Counted from the stretch's first letter, positions 45,408 through 54,832 are shown. The stretch: 64,000 nucleotides of DNA from Agitococcus lubricus (GCF_003051055.1 NZ_QAON01000002.1:124001-188000), one strand, 5' to 3'. Notes: generated by a model not told the origin, from the letters alone. Made by a program: numbers and translations.

Positions 45408-45680
45408 GGTAGTGTCAAAACTTAACGTGTTTGATATTTTTGCATCATTTCCTGATTGTACTGCAATATAAAGGCATGTAAGACGGCCTCATGGTTTTCC
45501 TTGTTTTTTGAAAAGCTCAACGTCTGACGAGTTAACCGACCCAGTCGATGACGTGCAGTGGCATTAAATCGCTCCACATGATTGGTTCCTGCATGCTTAC
45601 CGACAGATTGATGCGTGTCAGGATCAAATACCTCCGCATAACTTGACCAGTAATCAATAACAATTTGCCACGTATTGTAA
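45408..45680 (-). mobile_element. IS1-family remnant
   Basis: GGTAGTGTCAAAACTTAACG at 45408 is an IS1-type terminal repeat. Minus-strand translation from about 45678 to the stop at 45422 gives WQIVIDYWSSYAEVF, then GTNHVERFNATARHRLGRLTRQTLSFSKN. This is the C-terminal catalytic part of the IS1 transposase. The 5' part is missing, cut where the DUF1778 gene's upstream region begins. It is not mobile. Confidence 0.85.
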
Positions 45681-45715
45681 AAAGCACTACACTCTATAAA
45701 TTAGGAGTTTTTACC

Positions 45716-45994
45716 ATGCAACAAGCTCGTACCGAACATCCCTTATCTCTCCGTTTGCCTGATGTTGATTTATCACTTATTGACCGCGCCGCAAACATAC
45801 AAGGCTGTTCTCGCACCCAATTTATGCGTAATGCCGCCATACAAGCCGCAACTCAAACCATTTTAGAACAATCTTTAGTGGTGATGAGTCACGAGGGTTT
45901 TGCTGCTTTTCAAGCATCTATTGATGCAGAACCTCAAATTTCCCCTGCCATTGCTGCTTTACGCCAACATAAAGCCCCGTGGGATAAGCCATAA
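45716..45994 (+). CDS. DUF1778 antitoxin (TacA-like)
   Basis: 92 aa. PLSLRLPDVDLSLIDRAANIQGCSRTQFMRNAAIQAA is the ribbon-helix-helix of DUF1778 antitoxins. The C-terminal tail neutralises the acetyltransferase toxin encoded immediately downstream. TAGGAG precedes the ATG at 45716. The longer frame from 45665 enters IS1 remnant DNA. It probably autorepresses the operon. Confidence 0.88.
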   Translation: MQQARTEHPLSLRLPDVDLSLIDRAANIQGCSRTQFMRNAAIQAATQTILEQSLVVMSHEGFAAFQASIDAEPQISPAIAALRQHKAPWDKP

Positions 45995-46504
45995 ATGGCT
46001 ATTTCTGCCCCCGAAAAACTAAATACACAACATTTAATTAACGATTTTGATTGTGGCACAGAAGCTTTAAACATTTGGATCAAACAGCGTGCATTAAGCA
46101 ATCAACAACGTGGCTTTAGTGTGGTGATGGTGGTGCATCAAAACTATCAAGTAGTAGGTTATTATAGTATTGCTCCAACTGCGGTGATTGCTAAACAGTT
46201 ACCTAGAAACATCAGAACAGGCCAACCGCCCAACCCCATTCCTTGTTTATTATTAGGACAATTAGCCACCGATAAACTTTTTATGGGGCAAGGAATTGGT
46301 TTAGGTTTGTTACGCCATGCGTTAGAACGCTGTGTACAAGGCGCGCACTTAATTGGTGGCCGAGCGGTGATTGTCCATGCAATCAACACGCAAGCAGCAG
46401 AGTTTTGGCAAAAACAAGGATTTATTCCATCAATTGACAATCCATTAACTTTATTTCGTTCCATTCAAGATATTGCTTTTTCATTAGGTTTAGCAACACC
46501 ATGA
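45995..46504 (+). CDS. GNAT acetyltransferase toxin (TacT-like)
   Basis: 169 aa. GYYSIAPTAVIAKQLPRNIRTGQPPNPIPCLLLGQLATDKLFMGQGIGLGLLRHAL includes the acetyl-CoA-binding Q/G-x-G-x-G/A region, and AEFWQKQGFIP the C-terminal GNAT strand. TacT-type toxins acetylate aminoacyl-tRNA and block translation. The stop TGA overlaps the rsmE ATG (ATGA), coupling the toxin operon to a housekeeping gene. Confidence 0.88.
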   Translation: MAISAPEKLNTQHLINDFDCGTEALNIWIKQRALSNQQRGFSVVMVVHQNYQVVGYYSIAPTAVIAKQLPRNIRTGQPPNPIPCLLLGQLATDKLFMGQGIGLGLLRHALERCVQGAHLIGGRAVIVHAINTQAAEFWQKQGFIPSIDNPLTLFRSIQDIAFSLGLATP

Positions 46505-47223
46505 CCCGTCTTTACACCCCTACTCCCTTATCGCTCAACACCGAAATTGAACTGCCTGAAGAAGCTGCTCATCATTTTATTAAAGTCTTACGCGCGCGCG
46601 TGGGCGATGCAGTGTGTTTATTTAATGGTGAAGGGGGTGAATATCATGGCCAATTAAGCCGTGCTGACAAACGCCATGCTTATGTCACCCTAGAAACCTT
46701 TATTGAAAATAACAAAAGCTCTCCGCTAAAAGTTCATTTAGGGCAAGTATTATCTAAAGGCGATAGATTTGATTATGCCATTCAAAAAGCCACCGAATTA
46801 GGCGTTAGCGAAATTACCCCACTCATCAGTGAGCGTTGCGAAGTGCGTTTAGGTAATGAACGCTTAGATAAAAAAATGGCACATTGGCAAGGCGTAGCCA
46901 TTAGTGCTTGCGAACAATCAGGCTTAAATATTGTCCCTAAAATTAATCCACCTCAAGTTTTAGAAACATGGACGGCAAACACTCAAGCTGATTTACGTTT
47001 TGTCTTAGCACCGAGCGTGACAGGCTTACCCAACCCTAGCCAAAAACCACAAACGATTGCGGTATTAATTGGTGCAGAAGGCGGACTCTCTGAGCGCGAA
47101 ATTAGTCAAAGTATCGAACACGGATTTGCGCCGTGGTGCTTAGGACAACGGGTATTACGTACCGAAACCGCCCCCGTTGCCGTATTAAGCGTGTTAAATT
47201 GGTTATGGGGGGATTTTCATTAG
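46501..47223 (+). CDS. rsmE: 16S rRNA (uracil-1498-N3) methyltransferase
   Basis: 240 aa, full length. The N-terminal PUA-like domain contains HHFIKVLRARVGDAVCLFNGEGGEYHG. The SPOUT knot has IGAEGGLSEREI and LGQRVLRTETAPVAVLSVLNWLWGD, the SAM-binding knot. It modifies U1498 in the 30S subunit. The 5' 285 bp are duplicated at 45095. It now follows the DUF1778-GNAT pair with a 4-bp overlap. Confidence 0.95.
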   Translation: MTRLYTPTPLSLNTEIELPEEAAHHFIKVLRARVGDAVCLFNGEGGEYHGQLSRADKRHAYVTLETFIENNKSSPLKVHLGQVLSKGDRFDYAIQKATELGVSEITPLISERCEVRLGNERLDKKMAHWQGVAISACEQSGLNIVPKINPPQVLETWTANTQADLRFVLAPSVTGLPNPSQKPQTIAVLIGAEGGLSEREISQSIEHGFAPWCLGQRVLRTETAPVAVLSVLNWLWGDFH

Positions 47224-47238
47224 TCTATACCCCCTAAA

Positions 47239-47260
47239 TCTCCCTCTTTTCAGGGGGAGA
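47239..47260. terminator. hairpin between convergent rsmE and the ter cluster
   Basis: TCTCCCT and AGGGGGAGA face each other around a short T-rich loop between the rsmE stop (47223) and the minus-strand gene end at 47271. It could serve both directions. Confidence 0.4.
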
Positions 47261-47270
47261 CTTTGAAGGC

Positions 47271-48185
47271 TTAAACGGTAATCACCGCGACATCACTCAT
47301 CCCATACCAATAAGCACGCTCTAAAATACGTCTCGCCCAACGCTCATGCGTAGCAGGCTCACACATAGCGCCATTATGCTGAAATACGGCAGGCGCACTG
47401 TGATTGAGAATCAAACTGGCGGCTTGATAATCTTCAAGACTCACTTGTAATGCCTGATGAATAATCGCTATTTGGGTGGGATGAATGGCGGTTTTTCCGA
47501 CTAAACCATGTTCTATATCTAAGATTAATTCTTGGCGCAATAATTCGGGTTGCTGGAGTAGCTCACACACAGGAGCGGTTAAACTAAAACCAGCCGCCCC
47601 CATCACGCCCGACAACATTCCTATCACATAACCTACAGGACTTTGATAGAGTGTATGGTTTTTGCTGCGTCTTAAGCCTAAACAACTGAGTAAATCATTA
47701 CCACCAATCCTCAAGACTAACACTCTATCATTTAACTCTTGCTGTAATGCCTGTGCTAGTTCGGTCATCGCGGTGGCATCAAATACTTCTTTACTTTCTA
47801 AGGTGGGCATCACTCGTAAACTGGTACCTTGTAAAAGGTGTTGCCAAATCGCTACATCATGCAGGGTAAATTTGGGTAATACCAAGCCATCAATTAAAGA
47901 CATTAATGGCCAATCAACTAACTGTTTAGCCATATTCAAATGGCGAGGCCGCACAAAGACTAGGGGCGCATCTTTGTAACGCTCACGACGTGACAAATCG
48001 AGTAATAAACGCTGTAAATTATTGAGCGCAAAGTCGACATCCTGTTCGGCAACCGCATCTTCCAAACAAATGACCAAAGAGCGTAATTGCGGAATTTTTT
48101 CACCACACACCACTGCCAATAAATCATTACGCGTTGCAGGCATGTATAAGGTTGCACCCAAGGCATAAGGGGATAGTTTTTCCAT
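47271..48185 (-). CDS. CitE-like HpcH/HpaI aldolase family protein of the ter cluster
   Basis: 304 aa. LRSLVICLEDAVAEQD, VFVRPRH, GLVLPKF, MPTLESKEVFDA, RIGGNDLL and HGLVGKTAIHPTQI match the citrate-lyase-beta-like fold. The Glu and Asp that coordinate Mg2+ are present. Members of this family recur in ter loci beside phosphoribosyltransferases and are thought to act in an uncharacterised biosynthetic step. Last gene of the cluster, directly abutting the PRTase-PELOTA gene. Confidence 0.8.
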   Translation of the reverse strand: MEKLSPYALGATLYMPATRNDLLAVVCGEKIPQLRSLVICLEDAVAEQDVDFALNNLQRLLLDLSRRERYKDAPLVFVRPRHLNMAKQLVDWPLMSLIDGLVLPKFTLHDVAIWQHLLQGTSLRVMPTLESKEVFDATAMTELAQALQQELNDRVLVLRIGGNDLLSCLGLRRSKNHTLYQSPVGYVIGMLSGVMGAAGFSLTAPVCELLQQPELLRQELILDIEHGLVGKTAIHPTQIAIIHQALQVSLEDYQAASLILNHSAPAVFQHNGAMCEPATHERWARRILERAYWYGMSDVAVITV

Positions 48186-49256
48186 TTAACGCATACTCCT
48201 AATCAAGGTTAAGGCTCGATATTGTCCCAACGCTTCACCTGCTTCTTCAATCCTCACGCCTGTTTGCTTGGCCAAATACAGCAATAAGGCAATGTCAGGG
48301 TCTTTGTCACTACGGACTAACACTTTTTCGGGAACACGACGCATCACTGCCCGCGTGGCTTCGGCAATACCTACCTTAATCCGATTGATATTGTGTACCT
48401 GATGACGTTGGGCAAATTGATGAATGACGGTTTGACTGGCTTGTTGTAAATGCTGCGCTTGTTGGTGTGTCCACGGGGCTATTGTCTTTTCGCCGAGTAT
48501 GGTTTGTTGTGCCAGATGGTCTATGTGTTCAATAAACGATTGACTGACATCGACATCGGCCAAATGCGGACACAACATGCACCCATGAAAACCTTGTTCT
48601 GTCAGTACCGAACGCGAGACTAAACCCGAAATACTTGCGCCTAATACGCCCGATGGAATTAACCAATCTTCGGCAGAAGCCGCTAACCATGCTTTGCCAC
48701 AGGGGTCGGCTAAGGTAATCAAACGATGCTTTAGCTCAGGATAGTGACTTAAACTCTGTGCTAACTCTTGTGCAATAGCCCCTTTACCCGTCCAACCATC
48801 GACAAAAAAAATGCTGTCAGGATGATGATGAGCCAAAATATGCGCCATCGCTACATGGTCAATGCCTTTATCACGAATAATACTGACACCATAATGTGTT
48901 ACGCGACAACCCCGACGTATTAATGCGCGTTTTAACAAGATGGCAATGGGTAAACCTGCTCTAACAAAAGATACCAGCGTAATTTCTTGTTGATGGGCAT
49001 ATGGGGCTAGCGCACTCGCCAATAACTCAATATCTTGTGCAAACCTCACGCCACCTTGCTGTAAGGCTTGTTGATAAAACTGTTGATGTAAAGCCGTGGG
49101 TTTAGGCTCTTCGCTGAGCATTTGCGAGTAGTGCTTTTGTCCCGACTGAATTAAACGCTCTTTTTCTAGAATATCTACGGTAGGTAGCGTCAGTTGTTGC
49201 AGTAAAAACTCAACATCTGAGGCCAAATAAGTGCCTGCAAAACCCGTCATCTGCAT
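48186..49256 (-). CDS. StiP-type phosphoribosyltransferase with C-terminal PELOTA-like domain
   Basis: About 356 aa. The N-terminal half contains VSFVRAGLPIAILLKRALIRRG and SIFFVDGWTGKGAI, a PRPP-binding-loop-like motif. The last 70 residues (IKVGIAEATRAVMRRVPEKVLVRSDKDPDIALLLYLAKQTGVRIEE) look like the PELOTA RNA-binding fold. The family has also been called a cysteine protease, StiP. The start ATG overlaps the upstream HAD stop (TGATG), with a second ATG 6 nt later. Typical ter-locus gene. Confidence 0.75.
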   Translation of the reverse strand: MQMTGFAGTYLASDVEFLLQQLTLPTVDILEKERLIQSGQKHYSQMLSEEPKPTALHQQFYQQALQQGGVRFAQDIELLASALAPYAHQQEITLVSFVRAGLPIAILLKRALIRRGCRVTHYGVSIIRDKGIDHVAMAHILAHHHPDSIFFVDGWTGKGAIAQELAQSLSHYPELKHRLITLADPCGKAWLAASAEDWLIPSGVLGASISGLVSRSVLTEQGFHGCMLCPHLADVDVSQSFIEHIDHLAQQTILGEKTIAPWTHQQAQHLQQASQTVIHQFAQRHQVHNINRIKVGIAEATRAVMRRVPEKVLVRSDKDPDIALLLYLAKQTGVRIEEAGEALGQYRALTLIRSMR

Positions 49257-50014
49257 CACTCCGTTATACCCAATTGTTGATAGACGCTCTTCGCTAATTG
49301 GCCTTGTTGCGGCGTTGCCCACCAATCACAGCGTTGCAAAAAATCAACATCCGACAAGCTATCCCCAAATCCTAAAATGGGACGCTCGCCATGCCGCTTT
49401 TTGTCTTGTTGCAACCAATAGTCAACGGCAAATTTTTTATGTAATACCTTGGGCAAAATCGCTAAGTTATTCGCATTTCTATGGATATAAAATGCGGTTA
49501 ACGCCAACTGCTGTTGGATTTGCTGCTCGACATCGGCTAACACACTATCGTCATGACCACTTTGTTTAGCTAAGGCGTAACAGGCTAAGCCCTGCTCTTC
49601 AACCAACCATGTTCTTAAGGTTAAATTCAACTGTTGCCCTATACGCGCTAGCTTTTCTCGAACTTCCTCTAACAACATGGCATACGGATTTAGCTGTTGT
49701 TGCATAACAGCATGCCAATCTGGGTCTATGTCGCCATTTCGCGTTAATATCACCGCACCATGTGCACAAATCGCGCCTTGATTAAACGGAATTTGTACGC
49801 GTTTGAAGGCATCGACACTCCGCGCGGTGACAGGTACAACATCCGCATGGGTCAACAACCAGTCAATAAAAGCACGTTGTTTGGGATTGGTAAAACTCAA
49901 TGGCTGCCCTTGTTTATCTAGTGCAGCGACTTGTCTTGGCATATCAGCAGGCATTTTGCGTGCCGTTTGCAGCAAGGTGTCATCCAAGTCCATTAAAAAT
50001 AGCGGCTTAATCAT
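49256..50014 (-). CDS. HAD-superfamily phosphatase
   Basis: About 252 aa. Motif I is FLMDLDDTLL, motif II VPVTARS, and the C-terminal motif IV ILGFGDSLSDVDFL. It is a Cof/sucrose-phosphatase-like HAD with a cap domain. In ter loci this protein is thought to dephosphorylate the product of the neighbouring phosphoribosyltransferases. The ATG at 50014 overlaps the upstream gene by 8 bp. Confidence 0.82.
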   Translation of the reverse strand: MIKPLFLMDLDDTLLQTARKMPADMPRQVAALDKQGQPLSFTNPKQRAFIDWLLTHADVVPVTARSVDAFKRVQIPFNQGAICAHGAVILTRNGDIDPDWHAVMQQQLNPYAMLLEEVREKLARIGQQLNLTLRTWLVEEQGLACYALAKQSGHDDSVLADVEQQIQQQLALTAFYIHRNANNLAILPKVLHKKFAVDYWLQQDKKRHGERPILGFGDSLSDVDFLQRCDWWATPQQGQLAKSVYQQLGITE

Positions 50015-51116
50015 CCACAATCACCTGTGCATTTAATGCGGTCAACAACGTTTTATCTATCATGGTTGCGGGGGTTTCTGTGCAAATAATAATTCTATCA
50101 TATTGATTAACATCAACATTATAAGAAAAATTAGCAATCCCTAAACCATAGTTATCACTAAACGCACGACTGATGTGAATGGCATGCCCCAGTGCGATGG
50201 GTGAGCGCGTGGTTGAAGCAAAATACACCTCAGCCCCTTGTTGCTCTAGCTGTTCCGCCAATAAAAAGGGTCGCCAGACATATTCACTCGTACCTAACAC
50301 TAATATTTTTTCACCTTTATTTGCCGACACTTTGTCGTTTAGCGTGGCGTGATGATGAATTACTCCCAAACGTCCCCAATCTAAGGCTAAATTAGGTTGC
50401 CATTGTCCCTGAGCGACGCTATCTACTTTGGGCATATCGGGCAAGGGAGCATTCGGATTATCTTGCCAGCAATAAGTACCCGACAATAAGGATACCGTTT
50501 GGGCTTTTTTGCCTAAGGTTGCTTGCACCGCATCCCCCGACCAGTCGGTTAAGGTCGTGGCAATAATACGCTCAATCTGTTGCAAACCTGTGTCTTGTAA
50601 GGCGTGCGCCAAATTAATAAACGTTTTCCCTGTTGAGGCTTCATCATCAACAATAATTAAAGTTTTAGTGGCTAATAATTGTTGTTTTAAGGCCTCATCA
50701 ACAGGCCAATGCAATAAATGGGAGCTGGCATGACTATGCTCCTCCTCAAAACGGGCAAACAACGGTGTGCCTAAACTATGACGGGTACTCATCCAATACA
50801 TTGCCTGTGGATAACGTGTTTGTAACGCCCGATGTACGCCCGCGCCTAAGCCCACCGCCGTTTCGGCCATGCCAATTACCAAGATAGGCTCTGGTAAATT
50901 ATCAGGAATTTTTGCTGCTAATTGTGTAAAGGCATCTGTCATCACCGAGGGTTTAACAGGAATATGTCGGCCTAATACCTTAGAGACAAATAAAAATGCG
51001 CGTTTCGGATTGCGTCGTTCGGCAAAACCAAATAATTGCTCAGGCGCAATAGCGGCTTGCTCTACCTGCACGGACAGCGTACCGCGTTGAAGATGGACAG
51101 CAAAAGAGGAAGTCAT
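50007..51116 (-). CDS. phosphoribosyltransferase with TRSP-like domain
   Basis: 369 aa. ILVIGMAETAVGLGAGVHRAL and LIIVDDEASTGKTFINL are the PRTase hood and PRPP loop (DDxxxTG). The C-terminal part (KILVLGTSEYVWRPFLLAEQLEQQG; YDRIIICTET) fits the TRSP domain paired with ter-locus PRTases. It probably makes a nucleotide or nucleoside-like compound together with the HAD and StiP-type proteins. Separated by 79 bp from the kinase gene. Confidence 0.8.
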   Translation of the reverse strand: MTSSFAVHLQRGTLSVQVEQAAIAPEQLFGFAERRNPKRAFLFVSKVLGRHIPVKPSVMTDAFTQLAAKIPDNLPEPILVIGMAETAVGLGAGVHRALQTRYPQAMYWMSTRHSLGTPLFARFEEEHSHASSHLLHWPVDEALKQQLLATKTLIIVDDEASTGKTFINLAHALQDTGLQQIERIIATTLTDWSGDAVQATLGKKAQTVSLLSGTYCWQDNPNAPLPDMPKVDSVAQGQWQPNLALDWGRLGVIHHHATLNDKVSANKGEKILVLGTSEYVWRPFLLAEQLEQQGAEVYFASTTRSPIALGHAIHISRAFSDNYGLGIANFSYNVDVNQYDRIIICTETPATMIDKTLLTALNAQVIVDD

Positions 51117-51170
51117 AAGAAGTGTGTGTTTTCAAACAGATATAGCCTATTTTAACAGTAATTCACGGTA

Positions 51171-51188
51171 GGGTCTGTTGATGTTTTG
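51171..51188. repeat. solo MITE terminus
   Basis: GGGTCTGTTGATGTTTTG, preceded by TA, differs at one base from the 18-bp ends of the MITE at 6840-7106. No second end is seen nearby. It lies against the 3' end of the kinase gene (stop at 51196). Confidence 0.6.
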
Positions 51189-51195
51189 AGCGAGT

Positions 51196-52686
51196 TTAGA
51201 CCATTTGTACGACGACCAAGCGACTGCCTTCGCCTTTAGATAATAAGAGTTGCAAACCATCGACCAAGGTCACATTATCGCCTATTGCAATCGGTTGTTT
51301 GCTAGAAACATTGACTAAATCGGGCAAGGCTTCATTGACTAACAGCCATTGTTGCTGATGAAAAACAAAATAGCCAACTCGCTTTTTTTGCGCAGGACTT
51401 AGCCGTTCATTGGGCACAATATGATGATGGCTATGCCACGGATAGAGCGATTGATGGTGATATACCGTCAAACGGTGATTATCAGGAACGAAACGTCCCG
51501 CCTCAGCGGCAGAATAAAAGTTCAGCAAAGGCAGACTACCTTGCCACGGGGTGTGGCAAAACGGACAGATGGCGGGTGTTTGTGTCAAGACATACCATTT
51601 CTGCTGGCAGGCGCTATTACCACAGGGCAACATGACATCCACTGTTTTAATCAACGCTTGCTCCCATTCATCGGCACTAGGACGTAACTGCGGCTGATGT
51701 AAACCCGTGACAAAAGCCCGAAAAAACAAAGGCGACAAATACATACCTGTTACCGTGTAGGGCAATTTTTGTGTATCTTTCCACGGTAATTCCGCCGCGT
51801 TGACATACGCCTTGTTAATGCGATTGCTCGTATCTTCGGGGTGCTCAATAAAGAGTGCTGCCTCGCCCATCATTAAGGCATCATCACGCTGTGTATTGCG
51901 GACATCATGGACTTTGTCCCCACGCAATGGGTGACGATACAACAAATACATATAAATCAAGACCGCTAAGGCATGCTCGTCTGTGCTGATGCTCGGTAAT
52001 ACCCGCGCAGGGTCTGTGACTGCTAAATGTGCCGTTTTAACACATTCAGGTGCAATAAAATCAGGCGTACCGACGACATCGGGCGCAAATTTATCGGGCA
52101 CAACTAAACCATCTAAGTCGATTAAACAGGCATTACCTGTGATGGGGTCAACTAAAACATTTTTATACGACAGGTCGGAGTGTGCTAAACCTGCGGCATG
52201 TAAACGTCGCACCGCGCGGGCAATTTGCAAGCCAATACGGACGTGGTGTAACCATGTGCCTAACTCTCGCTCGTCTAAAAATTTTTGTCGATTACTGGCG
52301 GAGGCAAACCATTTGCCTTCTTTTTCTTTACCTTTGATGCCGAGCATATCTTGTTGTTTGGCACCATAGGCAAAAAAGAAATGTGGCGCATAAAATGGAA
52401 CAACAACCCCTATACGGTCTTGGTAGGACACTAACGTGGTTGGCCAGCAATAAACGGTTGTCCAATAGTCCGCGCCTTGCTGCTGAAAAACCCTCTGTCG
52501 ATAGCTCCCTGTAATCGCTTGCAAACGTTCAATTAAAGCTGCGTCTGCTTTACGTCTAAAAAATGCGACGACATACTCCCGTTGTGGCGAAAAATAGACA
52601 TCCTTCATTGCACCTGAGGCTTTGATTTCATCAATAAACTCAATCTTTGCGCCATCAAAGGCTGTTAGCTGAATGACTCGACTCAT
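51196..52686 (-). CDS. protein kinase-like protein with zinc ribbon (ter cluster)
   Basis: 496 aa. Kinase core motifs are LHAAGLAHSDLSYKNVLVD (catalytic loop HxDLxxxN), LIDLDG (DFG equivalent) and GTPDFIAPE (APE). A C-terminal zinc ribbon CGNSACQQKW...CPFCHTPW precedes a beta-rich tail, possibly FHA-like. The partner PP2C phosphatase gene overlaps by 32 bp. Kinase/phosphatase pairs are standard in ter loci and probably set the activity of the VWA proteins. GGAG precedes the ATG. Confidence 0.82.
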   Translation of the reverse strand: MSRVIQLTAFDGAKIEFIDEIKASGAMKDVYFSPQREYVVAFFRRKADAALIERLQAITGSYRQRVFQQQGADYWTTVYCWPTTLVSYQDRIGVVVPFYAPHFFFAYGAKQQDMLGIKGKEKEGKWFASASNRQKFLDERELGTWLHHVRIGLQIARAVRRLHAAGLAHSDLSYKNVLVDPITGNACLIDLDGLVVPDKFAPDVVGTPDFIAPECVKTAHLAVTDPARVLPSISTDEHALAVLIYMYLLYRHPLRGDKVHDVRNTQRDDALMMGEAALFIEHPEDTSNRINKAYVNAAELPWKDTQKLPYTVTGMYLSPLFFRAFVTGLHQPQLRPSADEWEQALIKTVDVMLPCGNSACQQKWYVLTQTPAICPFCHTPWQGSLPLLNFYSAAEAGRFVPDNHRLTVYHHQSLYPWHSHHHIVPNERLSPAQKKRVGYFVFHQQQWLLVNEALPDLVNVSSKQPIAIGDNVTLVDGLQLLLSKGEGSRLVVVQMV

Positions 52687-53779
52687 TTGTCCGTCTCCGC
52701 AGGAGTACTATCGTTCTATCATCGTGATTACCTGCCGACCAAAAGTCTAACCACGCTAAAAGACTTTCTGCCTGCTGTGCTGTTGTACCAATCTGTGCGT
52801 CTAACTGTTGCCAATGCTGAGGCTGCTGTAAGGCGTTTTCTGACTCAAAGAAGGCATCACTGACACCGTCTGTCATCAACCAAACGGCGCGCGGTATGAG
52901 GCTAACATAGTGTTTAACCTGTACCTGCGCCAACGTCTGTGCGTTTAAGAATTGCGTTTCGCCTGCATACTGTCCCGTTTCAGGTTGATGCAAACACACC
53001 AAGGGTTGTTCTGGCTCATACAGTGCTAATACGCCATCACCAATTCCTAAACTCAGGTAGTGAAATTGGCCGTCTTGTCGCCAAACCACTAAGATTAATA
53101 AGGTCGTTGCATAGGCATTGGTAGAGACGTGTTGCTGTCTGGCAGCTTGCTCAATCGCATGCCATGCACAAGCGGCCGCTTGCTGTAAATAGCGCTCCAC
53201 TTGTTGGGGATTACATGGTGCTTGATTGAGTGTTTGCTGTAAAAAAAGACCTGCTTGCTGACAAGCCAAATATGCGCCATAACGACTATAGTTGGCACTA
53301 CCAGCCCCGTCGGCAACTATCGCAATCGCCCAATTCTCTTGCGCGGCAATAAAATAATCGTCATCTCGACACAAACCTTTATGGGCGTGTGCACGCCCGC
53401 GTTGACTCGCGGCAACTAGCTGATAGTCGCTGTTGTTTAGCATTTGCGACTGGCTATCTGGTTTAGGATAGATATCTGGCCGCGAAGGAATATTTTGCCA
53501 CAAACTACGCGGGTCAGCGTGTATGGTCAGTTGGGCGACCGCGCTGAGAATGGCTGTTGATTTATCTGTCGCTTGATAAAATATCTGTACGGCATACTGG
53601 CCTGCTTGCTGAGGTGTCCCCACCAGTGCCTGTTGTTGCTCGTCAAAACGCAAACCTGTACTGGTGGCGATATCAAGGGCACAAATTCGCCACTGAGCGA
53701 CAGACTGTGTTTGTGGCACTTGCTGATAAGCGCGGCCAACATAGGCAGGGACAAAATGAAACTGGGCTACAGAGTTCAT
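52655..53779 (-). CDS. PP2C-type protein phosphatase with N-terminal Ig-like segment
   Basis: 374 aa. About 90 residues first (ALVGTPQQAGQYAVQIFYQATDKS) resemble a putative-Ig/cadherin-like repeat. The PP2C core follows with IAIVADGAGSANYSRYGA (metal-binding DGAG), LSLGIGDGVLALY, VWLMTDGVSDAF and NHDDRTIVLL. It should dephosphorylate Ser/Thr targets of the neighbouring kinase. It starts 3 bp after the VWA gene. The Ig-like N-terminus on a cytoplasmic phosphatase is unusual. Confidence 0.82.
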   Translation of the reverse strand: MNSVAQFHFVPAYVGRAYQQVPQTQSVAQWRICALDIATSTGLRFDEQQQALVGTPQQAGQYAVQIFYQATDKSTAILSAVAQLTIHADPRSLWQNIPSRPDIYPKPDSQSQMLNNSDYQLVAASQRGRAHAHKGLCRDDDYFIAAQENWAIAIVADGAGSANYSRYGAYLACQQAGLFLQQTLNQAPCNPQQVERYLQQAAACAWHAIEQAARQQHVSTNAYATTLLILVVWRQDGQFHYLSLGIGDGVLALYEPEQPLVCLHQPETGQYAGETQFLNAQTLAQVQVKHYVSLIPRAVWLMTDGVSDAFFESENALQQPQHWQQLDAQIGTTAQQAESLLAWLDFWSAGNHDDRTIVLLRRRTNESSHSANSL

Positions 53780-53782
53780 GGT

Positions 53783-54832
53783 TTAACCACGCGCACGGCT
53801 GATATCAAAACCATCGCCAGTAGACAGTACAAAATCATTTTCATATTGGCAGTGTGGACAAATCGCCTCACCTTCGCCACCAATACATAATAAATTATTG
53901 CAATTACCACAGGCTGCTAAGGCATAACGATGTCCACAATGGGGACAACCTGCCGCTCCTACCAATAAATCGGTATTAATCGTCGGCGTGGCCATACTGT
54001 CATCACACAATTCATAATAATCCCGCTCTAAGGGCATCACGCCCACCAGATGATAACGACCAAAATCGACATTAAATTGGCCATTGGCTAAGGTCATTGG
54101 CAAGCGTTCATATTTAATCAAATACGGCAGACGGCTACGTTGACATACGCCTGAGAGAATCACATAGTCTTCATCTACTTTGGCGGCTAGGCTTAAATCG
54201 CCCAGTTTACTCAAAATAGAATCATCTAACTTGGCCAGACTGACGCCGTTTTGTTGTGCAGATACGCTGCGGCTTTGTGCTACCACTGACTGACTCACCC
54301 AATCAATAAAACGCTTAAAATCGTCTTCGTTTTGGGCATTCAAATGCACGACATGGGGAGTTAATTTGGCTAAGGCATTGAGGTCGGCATACTCGCCCAC
54401 CCCAATCGCGACTAAAGAGGCTTGATGTTGATAATATTTTTGCCAACGATACAGGGCGTCTTTGAGATGATCTGTCGGTTTACCGTCCGTCATCAAATAA
54501 ACCACAGGTTTCCAGTCACCTTTGCGTTCGGGCGTGGTTTTTAACACTTGTTGGTCTATTTCTGCCATCAAATGGCTTAATGCGGCACCCAATGCTGTGC
54601 CTGAGCCAACGGGTAAACGAGGAGGATAAAAGGAAGCCACGTCGACCAAGGGCGTTAGGGTTTTCGCTTTCCCTGCAAAGGCGATAATCGATAAATAGAC
54701 GGTCTCTAGTGCGTAGGGGTCGGTGCGTAAACTGGCGACTAAACGCTCCAGACCGTGTTGTAGCTGGCGCAAATTATCACCTGCCATAGACTCAGAGACA
54801 TCTAACAAAAAGAAAATAGGCAAACGACGCAT
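53783..54832 (-). CDS. TerY-like VWA protein with C-terminal zinc ribbons
   Basis: About 349 aa. The VWA MIDAS motif is FLLDVSESMAG, with Thr in PVGSGTALG and Asp in LMTDGKPTD. The C-terminus has two CxxC zinc ribbons (CPHCGHRYALAACGNC; ICPHC). It is a metal-dependent interaction scaffold of the ter system. AAGGAGG lies 5 nt ahead of the ATG at 54832. Confidence 0.85.
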   Translation of the reverse strand: MRRLPIFFLLDVSESMAGDNLRQLQHGLERLVASLRTDPYALETVYLSIIAFAGKAKTLTPLVDVASFYPPRLPVGSGTALGAALSHLMAEIDQQVLKTTPERKGDWKPVVYLMTDGKPTDHLKDALYRWQKYYQHQASLVAIGVGEYADLNALAKLTPHVVHLNAQNEDDFKRFIDWVSQSVVAQSRSVSAQQNGVSLAKLDDSILSKLGDLSLAAKVDEDYVILSGVCQRSRLPYLIKYERLPMTLANGQFNVDFGRYHLVGVMPLERDYYELCDDSMATPTINTDLLVGAAGCPHCGHRYALAACGNCNNLLCIGGEGEAICPHCQYENDFVLSTGDGFDISRARG

